Notes: generated by a model from the sequence alone, not told the origin. Counted from the stretch's first letter, positions 1 to 6,273 are shown. The stretch is 6,280 nucleotides of DNA from CAYOEJ01 sp964403015 (GCA_964403015.1 CAYOEJ010000066.1:1-6280), one strand, 5' to 3'. Numbers and translations are program-made.

Positions 1-1407
1 TCGATCATGCTCTTGACGTCGGTGACAGTGACGCTGCTCGTGCTCCTGTACTCGCTTGCGCAGGGTGCCGCCGATGGCGACGACGCCGCACCGATCGCGG
101 TCTACCATCCCGCGTTTCTTCTGCTTTCGGCTGGCGTTTCTAATGCTTTCCTGTCCGGGGACCTGTTCAATATCTACGTCGGATTTGAACTCCTGCTCAC
201 GGCGTCGTTCGTTCTCATCACCCTTGGTGGTACGCGAGACCGCGTGCGATCAGGAACCGTTTACATTATTGTCTCGCTCCTCTCGTCCGTGGTCTTCCTT
301 GTGGGAGTTGCGTTTGCTTACTCGGCAACGGGCACAATCAACCTTGCTCAGCTGGCACTCCGCCTCCCCGAGGTTGATCCGGGAGTTCGTCTCGCAATCC
401 AAGTTCTGCTTCTGGTTGGTTTTGGGATTAAGGCAGCGATCTTCCCACTGTCAGCGTGGCTTCCCGACTCCTACCCAACAGCGCCAGCTCCAGTCACGGC
501 CGTGTTTGCGGGCCTTCTGACGAAGGTTGGCGTGTATGCCATCATCCGAACCCAGGTTCTGCTATTCCCCTCGGACAGGTTGGATACCGTCGTCGGAATC
601 TTTGCGATATTGACAATGATCATGGGAATACTGGGTGCCGTAGCGCAGCTGGATATCAAACGATTGCTGTCATTCACGCTGGTTTCACACATCGGCTACA
701 TGGTGTGGGGCATCTCGATGTCCTCGGTGGTCGGCTTGGGTGCAACGATTTACTACGCCGTCCACCACATCACCGTACAAACCGCGCTGTTCCTCGTAGT
801 GGGCCTGGTGGAACGGCGTGGCGGTACGACGTCGTTGGCGAAGCTCGGATCGCTTGCGAAACTAACGCCGCTGCTTTCAATCCTCTACCTCATTCCGGCG
901 CTCAACCTTGCTGGTATTCCGCCGTTCTCCGGCTTCTTCGGAAAGGTCGGTCTTATTCAGGCATCGGTCGATCGATCCCACTGGATCGACTGGGCGCTGA
1001 TCTTCGCGGGCGTCGTTACCTCGCTTTTGACCCTGTATGCCGTGACGCGAGCATGGAACATGGCTTTCTGGCAGGACGCCCCCGAAGAGGTCCAGGAAAA
1101 GGACATTCCGAAGGGCATGATTGCCGCTGCCGGCACGCTCGTTGCGGTCTCCGTGGGCATCTCGCTCTACGCCGGACCCATCAATGAATACACGCGCCAG
1201 GCGGCGGCTGAGCTTGAGGCTCGCAGCCCATATATCGTGGCCGTTCTTCCGCAGGATGGGCGAGGGTCGGGTATCAGCCCTGACATTGAACCAGACTCCA
1301 CCCCAACAGTTGCACCCACCCAAGACCCGGCTTGGGTACCCGCGCCTGTGGATGATGATTCAATCGGTGCAGGTGATCCAAACGATGAGGAGGTGACCGA
1401 TGAGTAG
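1..1407 (+). CDS. mnhD: Na+/H+ (Mrp/Mnh) antiporter subunit D, 5' partial
   Basis: Membrane subunit D of the Mrp/Mnh multisubunit cation/proton antiporter, one of the two large NuoL/M/N-like proton-channel subunits. The reading frame is open to base 1 and the first visible helix aligns to the middle of the family's N-terminal part, so the true start lies upstream. The ATG at 7 is internal; I estimate 70-90 residues are missing. Counting from that Met, the family landmarks are present: Glu61 in FNIYVGFELLL, Lys142 in GFGIKAAIFPLSAWLPDSYP, Lys173 in AGLLTKVGVY, the His253-His254 pair, and LAGIPPFSGFFGK near 301-313. These match the charged residues of the proton path in MrpD and NuoN/M. The last 50 or so residues (about 415-466) form a Pro/Asp/Glu-rich hydrophilic tail unusual for the family. 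The gene overlaps mnhE by 8 bases. NuoN or HyfB-type homologues share the fold, but the following mnhE, mnhF and mnhG settle the identity. Confidence 0.95.
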   Translation, partial: SIMLLTSVTVTLLVLLYSLAQGAADGDDAAPIAVYHPAFLLLSAGVSNAFLSGDLFNIYVGFELLLTASFVLITLGGTRDRVRSGTVYIIVSLLSSVVFLVGVAFAYSATGTINLAQLALRLPEVDPGVRLAIQVLLLVGFGIKAAIFPLSAWLPDSYPTAPAPVTAVFAGLLTKVGVYAIIRTQVLLFPSDRLDTVVGIFAILTMIMGILGAVAQLDIKRLLSFTLVSHIGYMVWGISMSSVVGLGATIYYAVHHITVQTALFLVVGLVERRGGTTSLAKLGSLAKLTPLLSILYLIPALNLAGIPPFSGFFGKVGLIQASVDRSHWIDWALIFAGVVTSLLTLYAVTRAWNMAFWQDAPEEVQEKDIPKGMIAAAGTLVAVSVGISLYAGPINEYTRQAAAELEARSPYIVAVLPQDGRGSGISPDIEPDSTPTVAPTQDPAWVPAPVDDDSIGAGDPNDEEVTDE

Positions 1408-2182
1408 CAGCACTCGAATGACGAGTAACTCCGCTCGCGCCATCCGCATTGCGACCAGACGCCCGGAGCGTTTCCCACACGCCTCTATGGGCATGCTCAT
1501 CTGGCTGACGCTGGTGTGGGTCATGCTGTGGGGAGGCATGAGCACCGGTAACTTCGTGGCCGGATTTATCCTTGCGCTCCTCGTTACCACCGTGGCACCG
1601 TTCCCCGCGAATCCGTTTGACGGGCGTTTCCGTCCGCTGGGTGTGCTGCGACTCTTTGGGCGTTTCTTCAAGGACATCCTCATTGCATCTTTCCAACAAG
1701 GTGCATTCGTTCTAAGTAGACGACAGCCGGAAGGTGCCATCATCCGCATCCACCTGCGTTCGCATTCAGACGTTTATCTGGCGATGGTTTCCGGAATGAC
1801 TGCCCTCGTGCCTGGCTCCGTCGTCGTCGACTCTCACCGAGTGACTGGAACGCTTTACGTTCACGTGTTCGATACCGAACTTGCCGGCGGTATCGAAGGC
1901 GTCCACAAGACCGTTATGGAGCTTGAGGAGCGAGTGCTACGAGCGTTCGCTTCCCACGATGAGCTCGTCGACGCCGGATACGTTCCTGGATCCACCCCGA
2001 AGGCGGGCAGGCTTCCCACTCCGTACTGTCCTCCCACTGGTCCGTTGCGCGAAACAGGTTCGCCGGCTCGGACCCCCGATCGGGAGAAGGACGTTCCCGA
2101 AAAGAGCCGGTCCCAAGAAAAGACGCAGAAGATTGCCGGGAACGTTTTGCAGGGTGCGAATGAAGTGGAGGTGGACGAATGA
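1400..2182 (+). CDS. mnhE: Na+/H+ antiporter subunit E (MnhE)
   Basis: Subunit E of the Mrp/Mnh antiporter, a small membrane subunit needed for complex assembly and activity in studied Mrp systems. The protein is 260 residues, against roughly 160-190 for typical family members. After a basic N-terminus there are two tight hydrophobic segments (about 30-47 and 50-67), then a likely amphipathic or membrane segment (84-105). The MnhE hallmark follows at 129-158: MVSGMTALVPGSVVVDSH and then TLYVHVFD. Residues from about 195 to 260 form a hydrophilic tail, first Pro-rich and then Lys/Glu-rich, with no recognisable domain. The ATG at 1400 is chosen because a strong Shine-Dalgarno sequence (AGGAGG, 1388-1393) lies 6 bases upstream; the next Met (1418) has none. 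It overlaps mnhD by 8 bases and mnhF by 4 (ATGA), implying coupled translation. Confidence 0.93.
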   Translation: MSSSTRMTSNSARAIRIATRRPERFPHASMGMLIWLTLVWVMLWGGMSTGNFVAGFILALLVTTVAPFPANPFDGRFRPLGVLRLFGRFFKDILIASFQQGAFVLSRRQPEGAIIRIHLRSHSDVYLAMVSGMTALVPGSVVVDSHRVTGTLYVHVFDTELAGGIEGVHKTVMELEERVLRAFASHDELVDAGYVPGSTPKAGRLPTPYCPPTGPLRETGSPARTPDREKDVPEKSRSQEKTQKIAGNVLQGANEVEVDE

Positions 2183-2652
2183 TTTATGTGATCGCCGGCT
2201 GCGCGGTTGTTCTTTTTGCCTCTGCTGTTCTCGTGCTCTGGAGAATCACGCGAGGCCCCACCACACTCGACCGAATGGTTTCCCTCGACATGGTCACGTC
2301 CATCGCCATTGGCGCTTTTGCGGTGCTAGCGGCGATCACAAGGCGTGCGGATCTGCTTCCCGTGTTTGTGGTGCTCTCGATCATTGGTTTCGTCGGATCA
2401 ACCACGATGGCGAGGTTTGCGATGCCGATCGACCCTGCGTCCAAGCGCGTCCTCACACGCGAGGAAGAACTCGAGATGGACGCCGAGATCCAGCGTCGCG
2501 AGGAGATGGATGAGGCGCCGCTCCACGATGTTGATATCGACGACGACGAACTGGACGACGATCTCGACGACGAGTTCGACGACAAACTTGGGATTGACGG
2601 CTCCGAAGAGGGCGCAGTGCCTGTTGAGGAGACCGAAGGGAGGCAGTCATGA
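2179..2652 (+). CDS. mnhF: Na+/H+ antiporter subunit F (MnhF) with acidic C-terminal tail
   Basis: Subunit F of the Mrp/Mnh antiporter. The conserved part is residues 1-92: three hydrophobic segments (about 2-21, 36-54, 60-80) and the family signature RITRGPTTLDRMVSLDMVTS at 22-41, with Gly26-Pro27 and Asp31-Arg32 as the classic MrpF residues. Family members usually stop near 90 residues. This one runs to 157 with a cytoplasm-type tail in which 30 of the 59 residues from 95 to 153 are Asp or Glu. Residues 122-137 are four DDx(L/F) repeats, encoded by a 12-bp tandem repeat. The start is supported by GGAGG at 2167-2171 and by the ATGA overlap with mnhE; the end overlaps mnhG by 4 bases. The membrane domain assignment is secure, while the role of the tail is unknown. 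Confidence 0.93.
   Translation: MIYVIAGCAVVLFASAVLVLWRITRGPTTLDRMVSLDMVTSIAIGAFAVLAAITRRADLLPVFVVLSIIGFVGSTTMARFAMPIDPASKRVLTREEELEMDAEIQRREEMDEAPLHDVDIDDDELDDDLDDEFDDKLGIDGSEEGAVPVEETEGRQS
2542..2589 (+). repeat. 12-bp tandem repeat, four units, inside mnhF
   Basis: Four 12-base units begin at 2542, 2554, 2566 and 2578. Each opens with GACGAC and they encode DDEL, DDDL, DDEF and DDKL. Unit length is a multiple of three, so gain or loss of a unit would keep mnhF in frame. The units differ mainly in their second halves (GAACTG, GATCTC, GAGTTC, AAACTT), so this is a degenerate rather than a freshly expanded array. Confidence 0.85.
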
Positions 2653-3020
2653 TTGATTGGATTGCCATTGCTGACTGGACCGGCATCGTGTTTATTGTGG
2701 CCGGTACACTCTTCACGCTCATCGCAGCAATTGGAGCATTCCGCTATGAAGATCTGCTTTCGCGACAGCACGTGGCTACCAAGCCACAGGTGTTCTCGCT
2801 GATTATGCTTCTGACGGGCGTGATGCTGATGGTGCGCGAGACCGCGATGACGTGGACCTTGCTGCTCGTCATTGCCTTCCAGCTCGTCACCTCACCTATT
2901 TCGGCGCATATGCTTTCTCGCGCTGGTTACCGAACGGGTAGGGTAGATCCAGATACGCTATACGCTGATGAATTGGGTGAGGACACCCGTTCGGGCGATG
3001 ATCGCGGTTTACACTACTAA
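2649..3020 (+). CDS. mnhG: Na+/H+ antiporter subunit G (MnhG)
   Basis: Last subunit of the Mrp/Mnh antiporter in this operon; 123 residues, close to the usual 100-125. There are three hydrophobic segments (about 10-30, 48-61, 67-85). The family motif follows the first: IGAFRYEDLLSRQHVATKPQ at 28-47, with the characteristic Asp35, Arg39, His41, Thr44 and Lys45. The C-terminal 25-30 residues are hydrophilic and mildly acidic. GGGAGG at 2638-2643 is the ribosome binding site and the start overlaps mnhF by 4 bases (ATGA). In the usual mrpA-G order G is last, and here too no further Mrp gene follows. Confidence 0.94.
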   Translation: MIDWIAIADWTGIVFIVAGTLFTLIAAIGAFRYEDLLSRQHVATKPQVFSLIMLLTGVMLMVRETAMTWTLLLVIAFQLVTSPISAHMLSRAGYRTGRVDPDTLYADELGEDTRSGDDRGLHY

Positions 3021-3081
3021 CAGCAGTTCTTTAGGCGGCGTCGCTCGGTTGGCGCTGTGAAAAACGAAAGTTGGAGGTCCA

Positions 3082-3333
3082 ATGAACATCGGATGGAAAC
3101 TCGTAAGTCTGGCAACCGGCGCGATCGCTGGCCTCATTGCCCGTCAGATCGTCGGACTCGTATGGGAAAAGGGTCTCAAGCAGGAAAAGCCCACGGGCGA
3201 TGACGATCACGATCTCGAGCTTCCCGCCGCCCGCGTTGCCGCGTTTGCCGCGGTGACCGCTGGCGTTACATCGCTCGTCAACGAGGTTCTTAAGCGTAAG
3301 ACCACCGAATGGTACGGATCGCCGTCGGCGTGA
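3082..3333 (+). CDS. DUF4235 family small membrane protein
   Basis: An 83-residue protein that I recognise as DUF4235-like, a family of unknown function found mainly in Actinobacteria. The visible pattern is an N-terminal WKLVSLATGAIAGLIARQIV segment (5-24; hydrophobic, probable membrane helix), a Trp-Glu-Lys stretch, and a short charged linker rich in Asp and His (38-44). A second hydrophobic helix follows (about 50-66), then a basic end (LKRKTTEWYG). This makes a two-helix hairpin with a small polar loop. The start is supported by GGAGG at 3073-3077. It lies 61 bp after mnhG; that gap shows no clear promoter or terminator, so co-transcription with the Mrp genes is possible but unproven. A GC-rich hairpin follows the gene. 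No function can be assigned from sequence. Confidence 0.8.
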   Translation: MNIGWKLVSLATGAIAGLIARQIVGLVWEKGLKQEKPTGDDDHDLELPAARVAAFAAVTAGVTSLVNEVLKRKTTEWYGSPSA

Positions 3334-3349
3334 ACCGACCAACGGCGCT

Positions 3350-3373
3350 GACGGACGCAGGTCTGGGTCCGTC
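3350..3373 (+). terminator. GC-rich hairpin, possible terminator after the DUF4235 gene
   Basis: GACGGAC (3350-3356) and GTCCGTC (3367-3373) form a perfect 7-bp stem. The 10-base loop can extend the stem by CA/TG after a G-G mismatch. It lies 17 bases after the stop codon and before the next promoter, which is where a terminator is expected. There is no T-tract after it; U-less hairpin terminators have been proposed in Actinobacteria, but this could also be only an RNA-stabilising 3' hairpin. Confidence 0.45.
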
Positions 3374-3417
3374 GTCGTCGGATCAGAGCACCCGCAGTAG
3401 TCTCTGAACAGGTCAGT

Positions 3418-3426
3418 TGCTATAGT
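3418..3426 (+). promoter_or_regulatory. Extended -10 promoter for the thiamine operon
   Basis: TGC followed by TATAGT (3421-3426) matches an extended -10 element (TGnTATAAT) with a single mismatch in the hexamer. At 17-bp spacing the -35 position reads TAGTCT (3398-3403), matching TTGACA at three of six places; a weak -35 is typical of extended -10 promoters. Transcription would begin near 3433, exactly at the 5' edge of the TPP aptamer, which strongly supports the call. Confidence 0.6.
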
Positions 3427-3432
3427 TGAGGT

Positions 3433-3517
3433 ACCACAGGGGAGCGCGCGAGCGCTGAGAGTGCGGAATCCGCAGACCCTCGAACCTGATCCGGTTAGGA
3501 CCGGCGAAGGAAGTTGA
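3433..3517 (+). ncRNA. TPP riboswitch aptamer (THI element)
   Basis: This is a thiamine pyrophosphate-sensing RNA in the leader of thiB. The conserved parts appear in order. GGGG is at 3439-3442. A short P3 stem GCGC/GCGC (3444-3447 with 3452-3455) is capped by a GCGA GNRA-type loop. CTGAGA is at 3455-3460. An optional side stem TGCGG/CCGCA (3462-3466 with 3470-3474) follows. GACCCTCGAACCTGATC spans 3475-3491. The P5 stem CCGG/CCGG (3491-3494 with 3501-3504) is followed by GCGAAGGAAGT. The closing P1 helix looks weak (about 3434-3437 with 3513-3516, one mismatch), which is common for a switching helix. The thiamine transport genes downstream confirm the ligand class. Binding of TPP should lower expression of thiB, thiP and the following gene. 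Confidence 0.95.
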
Positions 3518-3538
3518 GTAACTCTCCATACCCAATGC

Positions 3539-3562
3539 GGATCTAGGCAGGGTGCCTAGTCC
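3539..3562 (+). promoter_or_regulatory. Perfect hairpin between the TPP aptamer and thiB
   Basis: CTAGGCA (3543-3549) and TGCCTAG (3553-3559) form a perfect 7-bp stem with a GGG loop. It extends by GGA/TCC (3539-3541 with 3560-3562) around a single bulged T. No T-run follows, so a classic intrinsic terminator is unlikely. It is most simply read as part of the riboswitch expression platform, either a spacer helix or one arm of an alternative fold. CATACC (3527-3532) can also pair with GGTATG (3572-3577), enclosing this hairpin. Confidence 0.6.
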
Positions 3563-3578
3563 CGGCGTTGAGGTATGC

Positions 3579-3596
3579 CCTCCATCTATTTGGAGG
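3579..3596 (+). promoter_or_regulatory. Shine-Dalgarno-sequestering hairpin of thiB
   Basis: CCTCCA (3579-3584) pairs perfectly with TGGAGG (3591-3596) around a TCTATT loop. The 3' arm is the thiB ribosome binding site (GGAGG, 3592-3596), 4 bases before the ATG at 3601. Folding would hide it from the ribosome, giving translational OFF control by the upstream TPP aptamer. A competing short pairing, GAGG (3570-3573) with CCTC (3579-3582), would release the site and is a candidate ON-state element. The hairpin is seen directly; the switching is inferred. Confidence 0.8.
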
Positions 3597-3600
3597 ACAC

Positions 3601-4626
3601 ATGAATAAGAAGTTTTCGCTCATCATGGCGGTAGTCGCGGGCGGGTCGATGCTGTCGGCGTGCTCGGCAGTTGACCAGCGGTCTAACGAGGGCGACGACG
3701 CCGGTACCGTCACGATTCTGACTCACGACTCGTTTGCGCTGTCGGATGAGCGCAAGGCCGCCTTCGAAGAAGAATCCGGGTACAAGCTCCAAACCACGGC
3801 CCCCGGAGATTCTGGGATGGTGGTTAACCAGCTGATTCTCAACAAGGACAATCCCACCGTCGATGGCGTTTACGGCGTGGATAGCTTCTCCGCTCACCGT
3901 GCCGTGTCGGAAGGTGTTTTTGAGGGCTACACCTCGGACAACGATCCCGGTGATGAGTATGCGCTCGATGGGCTGACCCCCATCGACCAAGGCGATGTGT
4001 GTGTGAACGTTGACCACGAGTGGTTTGAAGAAAACGGTGTTGCGGAGCCTGCGTCTTTTGAGGATCTCATCAAGCCCGAATACAAGGGGCTCTTCGTGAC
4101 GCTGAATCCGGCGACCTCCGGAACCGGACTATCCTTCCTCGTCGGGACCGTCGATCACTTTGGGGGTGACTGGCAGCCATACTGGAATGACCTTCTAGCC
4201 AACGACGCCAAGGTTTCGGATTCGTGGTCGGATGCCTACTACACCGACTTCTCGGGCGCAGACGGCGAAGGGGCGTTCCCGCTGGTCCTGTCCTACTCCT
4301 CCTCTCCCGCAGAAAGCGGCGGCGCCACGGGTTCAATCGAAGGCACCTGCACGCGAACCGTCGAGTACGCCGGTGTTGTCAAGGGAGGTGCCAATCCCGA
4401 GGGCGCGAAGGCATTTATCGACTTTCTCCTCGAGGAAGAGACCCAAGAAACCCTTCCGGAGAGCATGTACATGTATCCCATTGTGGACGGCGTTGACCTG
4501 CCCGAAGAATGGGCAAAGCATGCCGAACTTGCTGAGGATGCGATTTGGCCCGATCCCGCGGACGTCGCCGACAATCGCGAGACGTGGATCCAGGAATGGA
4601 CCGAGCTGTATGAGGCGGCCCGGTAG
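3601..4626 (+). CDS. thiB: Thiamine ABC transporter substrate-binding lipoprotein ThiB
   Basis: Extracellular, membrane-anchored binding protein that delivers thiamine (and probably its phosphates) to the ThiPQ importer. It has 341 residues, near the family's usual 320-350. The N-terminus MNKK plus a hydrophobic core ends in a lipobox, Leu18-Ser-Ala-Cys21, so it should be a lipoprotein cleaved before Cys21. ThiB landmarks known from the E. coli protein are visible. They are VTILTHDSFAL (37-47), the GVDSFS segment (92-97), NPATSGTGLSFL (169-180), SDSWSDAY (206-213) with the aromatic Trp209, VLSYSSSPA (229-237), MYMYPI (289-294) and the closing WIQEW (329-333). Cys134 and Cys250 could form a disulfide. 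The ATG at 3601 is chosen because it follows the GGAGG site and begins a proper signal peptide; an in-frame TTG at 3568 lies inside the riboswitch leader. The TPP riboswitch upstream independently supports the substrate. The stop codon abuts the thiP start. Confidence 0.94.
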   Translation: MNKKFSLIMAVVAGGSMLSACSAVDQRSNEGDDAGTVTILTHDSFALSDERKAAFEEESGYKLQTTAPGDSGMVVNQLILNKDNPTVDGVYGVDSFSAHRAVSEGVFEGYTSDNDPGDEYALDGLTPIDQGDVCVNVDHEWFEENGVAEPASFEDLIKPEYKGLFVTLNPATSGTGLSFLVGTVDHFGGDWQPYWNDLLANDAKVSDSWSDAYYTDFSGADGEGAFPLVLSYSSSPAESGGATGSIEGTCTRTVEYAGVVKGGANPEGAKAFIDFLLEEETQETLPESMYMYPIVDGVDLPEEWAKHAELAEDAIWPDPADVADNRETWIQEWTELYEAAR

Positions 4627-6273
4627 TTGAAAAACCCTCGAGTAGTTGCCGGATGGGGTCTGGCGCTCGCGATTCCAGTTCTCTTCCTCGGCCTGTTTTT
4701 CATCTGGCCGGTGGGAGCGATGTTGGTACGCGGATTCATAGACTCCGCCGGCAACCTCGATGTTTCTGGCTTTGGTGAAGTTCTAGGGCAGCGACGCACG
4801 TGGCGCATCTTGGGTCAGACGGTAGGAATGGCGCTAGCCGCAACCGCAGGATCGCTCCTCCTTGGAATCCCCGGCGCTTTCGTCCTCTATAAGCTCCGAT
4901 TTAAGGGGCAAGCCTTTCTGCGCGGCTTGGTCGTTGTTCCTTTCGCGCTGCCGACGGTGGTGGTAGGTGTCGCTTTCAGGTCCTTGCTCGCCGAGCGCGG
5001 CCCGCTTGGATTCTTGGGATTGGATCAGACGACGGCGGCAGTCGTGCTTGCCATGATCTTCTTCAATTACGGGTTGGTGGTCCGAACCGTCGGCAATCTT
5101 TGGGCGGGTCTCAATCCTCACGACGAGGCCGCTCGCACGCTTGGTGCGACGCCGTGGCGCGCGTTTCGTACCGTGACACTACCGCAGCTCGGTCCCGGTA
5201 TTGCCGCCGCTGGCGGACTCGTCTTCTTGTTTTGTTCCACCTCGTTCGGTATCGTCCAAACGCTTGGCCGGCCGGGGTATGGAACCCTCGAGTCCGAAAT
5301 CTATGTTCAGACGACGACGTTCCTCGACCTGCGCACAGCCGCAGTGCTCTCCGCGCTCCAATTTTTGATTGTCATTGCGGCGCTGCTCGTCTCGAACGGC
5401 CTGACCTCACGAACAGAGACCGCCCTACGGATGCGTACAAGCGCCCAGCGTCCCGTGCGCCAAGCCGACGCACCTCTCGTTGGATTCACACTGGCGACGA
5501 TCGCGGTCTTGCTCATCTCGCCGATCGCTGCCCTCGTGCTTGGTTCGCTGCGATCACGCGGACAGTGGACTCTGCATAACTACCGCGTGCTGGGTGAGGC
5601 CGGCGAAGGCTATGCCGGAGGTGTCTCGGTTCTCGATGCCATCGACCACTCCGTTCGGATCGCTCTCGACGCCTCTATACTCGCACTCCTTGCGGGCGTA
5701 CCTCTTGCGCTCATTCTTTCGCGCCGCGTTCGCGGACGCACTTTAGCTAGTCTGCAGCGGGGACTCGATGGCTTCGTACTGCTGCCGCTTGGTGTATCGG
5801 CTGTGACAGTGGGTTTCGGATTCCTCATCACCTGGGGGCGCGTGAGCTGGATTGACTCAGCCATGATCGTGCCGCTGGCACAATCAGTAGTGGCGTTGCC
5901 GCTCGTTATCCGGTCACTTGTCCCCGTATTGCGCGGCATCGACCCCAGGCTGCGTGAAGCGGCAGCAACACTGGGTGCGAGTCCCGCGAGGGTGCTGTGG
6001 ACGATCGATATTCCTTTCATGGTGCGCGGCCTTGGGCTGGCATTCGGGTTCGCGTTTGCTATCTCGCTTGGCGAGTTTGGGGCCACCTCTTTCTTGGCTG
6101 ATCCGAACTATCAGACCCTGCCCGTTCTCATTGCCCGGCTTCTTGGACGCCCCGGGGCAGATAACTACGGTATGGCTCTTGCGGGAGCCGTCCTTCTTGC
6201 GGTGTTGACCGCGCTCGCTATGATTCTGGCTGAGATGTTTCGTCCCGGCCGACGCCGATGGGAGGCGCTATGA
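4627..6273 (+). CDS. thiP: Thiamine ABC transporter permease ThiP (two fused domains)
   Basis: Inner-membrane channel of the thiamine importer. It has 548 residues, matching the fused two-domain ThiP (E. coli ThiP is about 536), with roughly twelve hydrophobic segments. Each half carries a binding-protein-dependent permease EAA loop for docking the ATPase: EAARTLGATPWRAF from Glu167 and EAAATLGASPARVLW from Glu444. The end of the second half, SLGEFGATSFLADPNYQTLP (480-499), is typical of ThiP and related Fe3+-type permeases. The start is a TTG placed directly after the thiB stop TAG and in the same frame. It is the first possible codon, and the first membrane helix (about residues 8-27) begins so early that a later start would truncate it. 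The ribosome binding site is weak (GAGG, 4612-4615), so translation probably depends on termination at thiB. The end overlaps the next gene by 4 bases. An iron-type permease is the alternative from sequence alone; ThiB and the riboswitch favour thiamine. Confidence 0.93.
   Translation: MKNPRVVAGWGLALAIPVLFLGLFFIWPVGAMLVRGFIDSAGNLDVSGFGEVLGQRRTWRILGQTVGMALAATAGSLLLGIPGAFVLYKLRFKGQAFLRGLVVVPFALPTVVVGVAFRSLLAERGPLGFLGLDQTTAAVVLAMIFFNYGLVVRTVGNLWAGLNPHDEAARTLGATPWRAFRTVTLPQLGPGIAAAGGLVFLFCSTSFGIVQTLGRPGYGTLESEIYVQTTTFLDLRTAAVLSALQFLIVIAALLVSNGLTSRTETALRMRTSAQRPVRQADAPLVGFTLATIAVLLISPIAALVLGSLRSRGQWTLHNYRVLGEAGEGYAGGVSVLDAIDHSVRIALDASILALLAGVPLALILSRRVRGRTLASLQRGLDGFVLLPLGVSAVTVGFGFLITWGRVSWIDSAMIVPLAQSVVALPLVIRSLVPVLRGIDPRLREAAATLGASPARVLWTIDIPFMVRGLGLAFGFAFAISLGEFGATSFLADPNYQTLPVLIARLLGRPGADNYGMALAGAVLLAVLTALAMILAEMFRPGRRRWEAL

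Noticed and set aside
7..9. ATG at 7 as the true start of mnhD
   Set aside because: The frame is open to base 1, no ribosome binding site is visible, and the family has further N-terminal helices, so the gene continues upstream.
972..989. TCGATCC/GGATCGA inverted repeat in mnhD
   Set aside because: It lies in conserved coding sequence and arises from Asp-Arg-Ser and Trp-Ile-Asp codons; no regulatory context.
456..1187. 243-residue open frame in another frame of mnhD
   Set aside because: It lies wholly within mnhD, whose frame has clear family motifs; the overlapping product is Arg/His-rich and lacks any recognisable pattern, as expected of a GC-rich shadow frame.
2184..2771. Long minus-strand open frame with a Ser-rich run opposite mnhF
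   Set aside because: The Ser/Arg-rich run is just the complement of the Asp codon repeats (GAC read as GTC/TCG); no ribosome binding site or family resemblance was seen.
3568..3600. TTG at 3568 as an upstream start for thiB
   Set aside because: It would add 11 residues before a normal lipoprotein signal peptide and lies inside the riboswitch expression platform; ATG 3601 has the GGAGG site.
5610..6086. 158-residue minus-strand open frame opposite thiP
   Set aside because: It is antisense to the conserved second permease domain; the composition is a reverse shadow and no start signal is visible.
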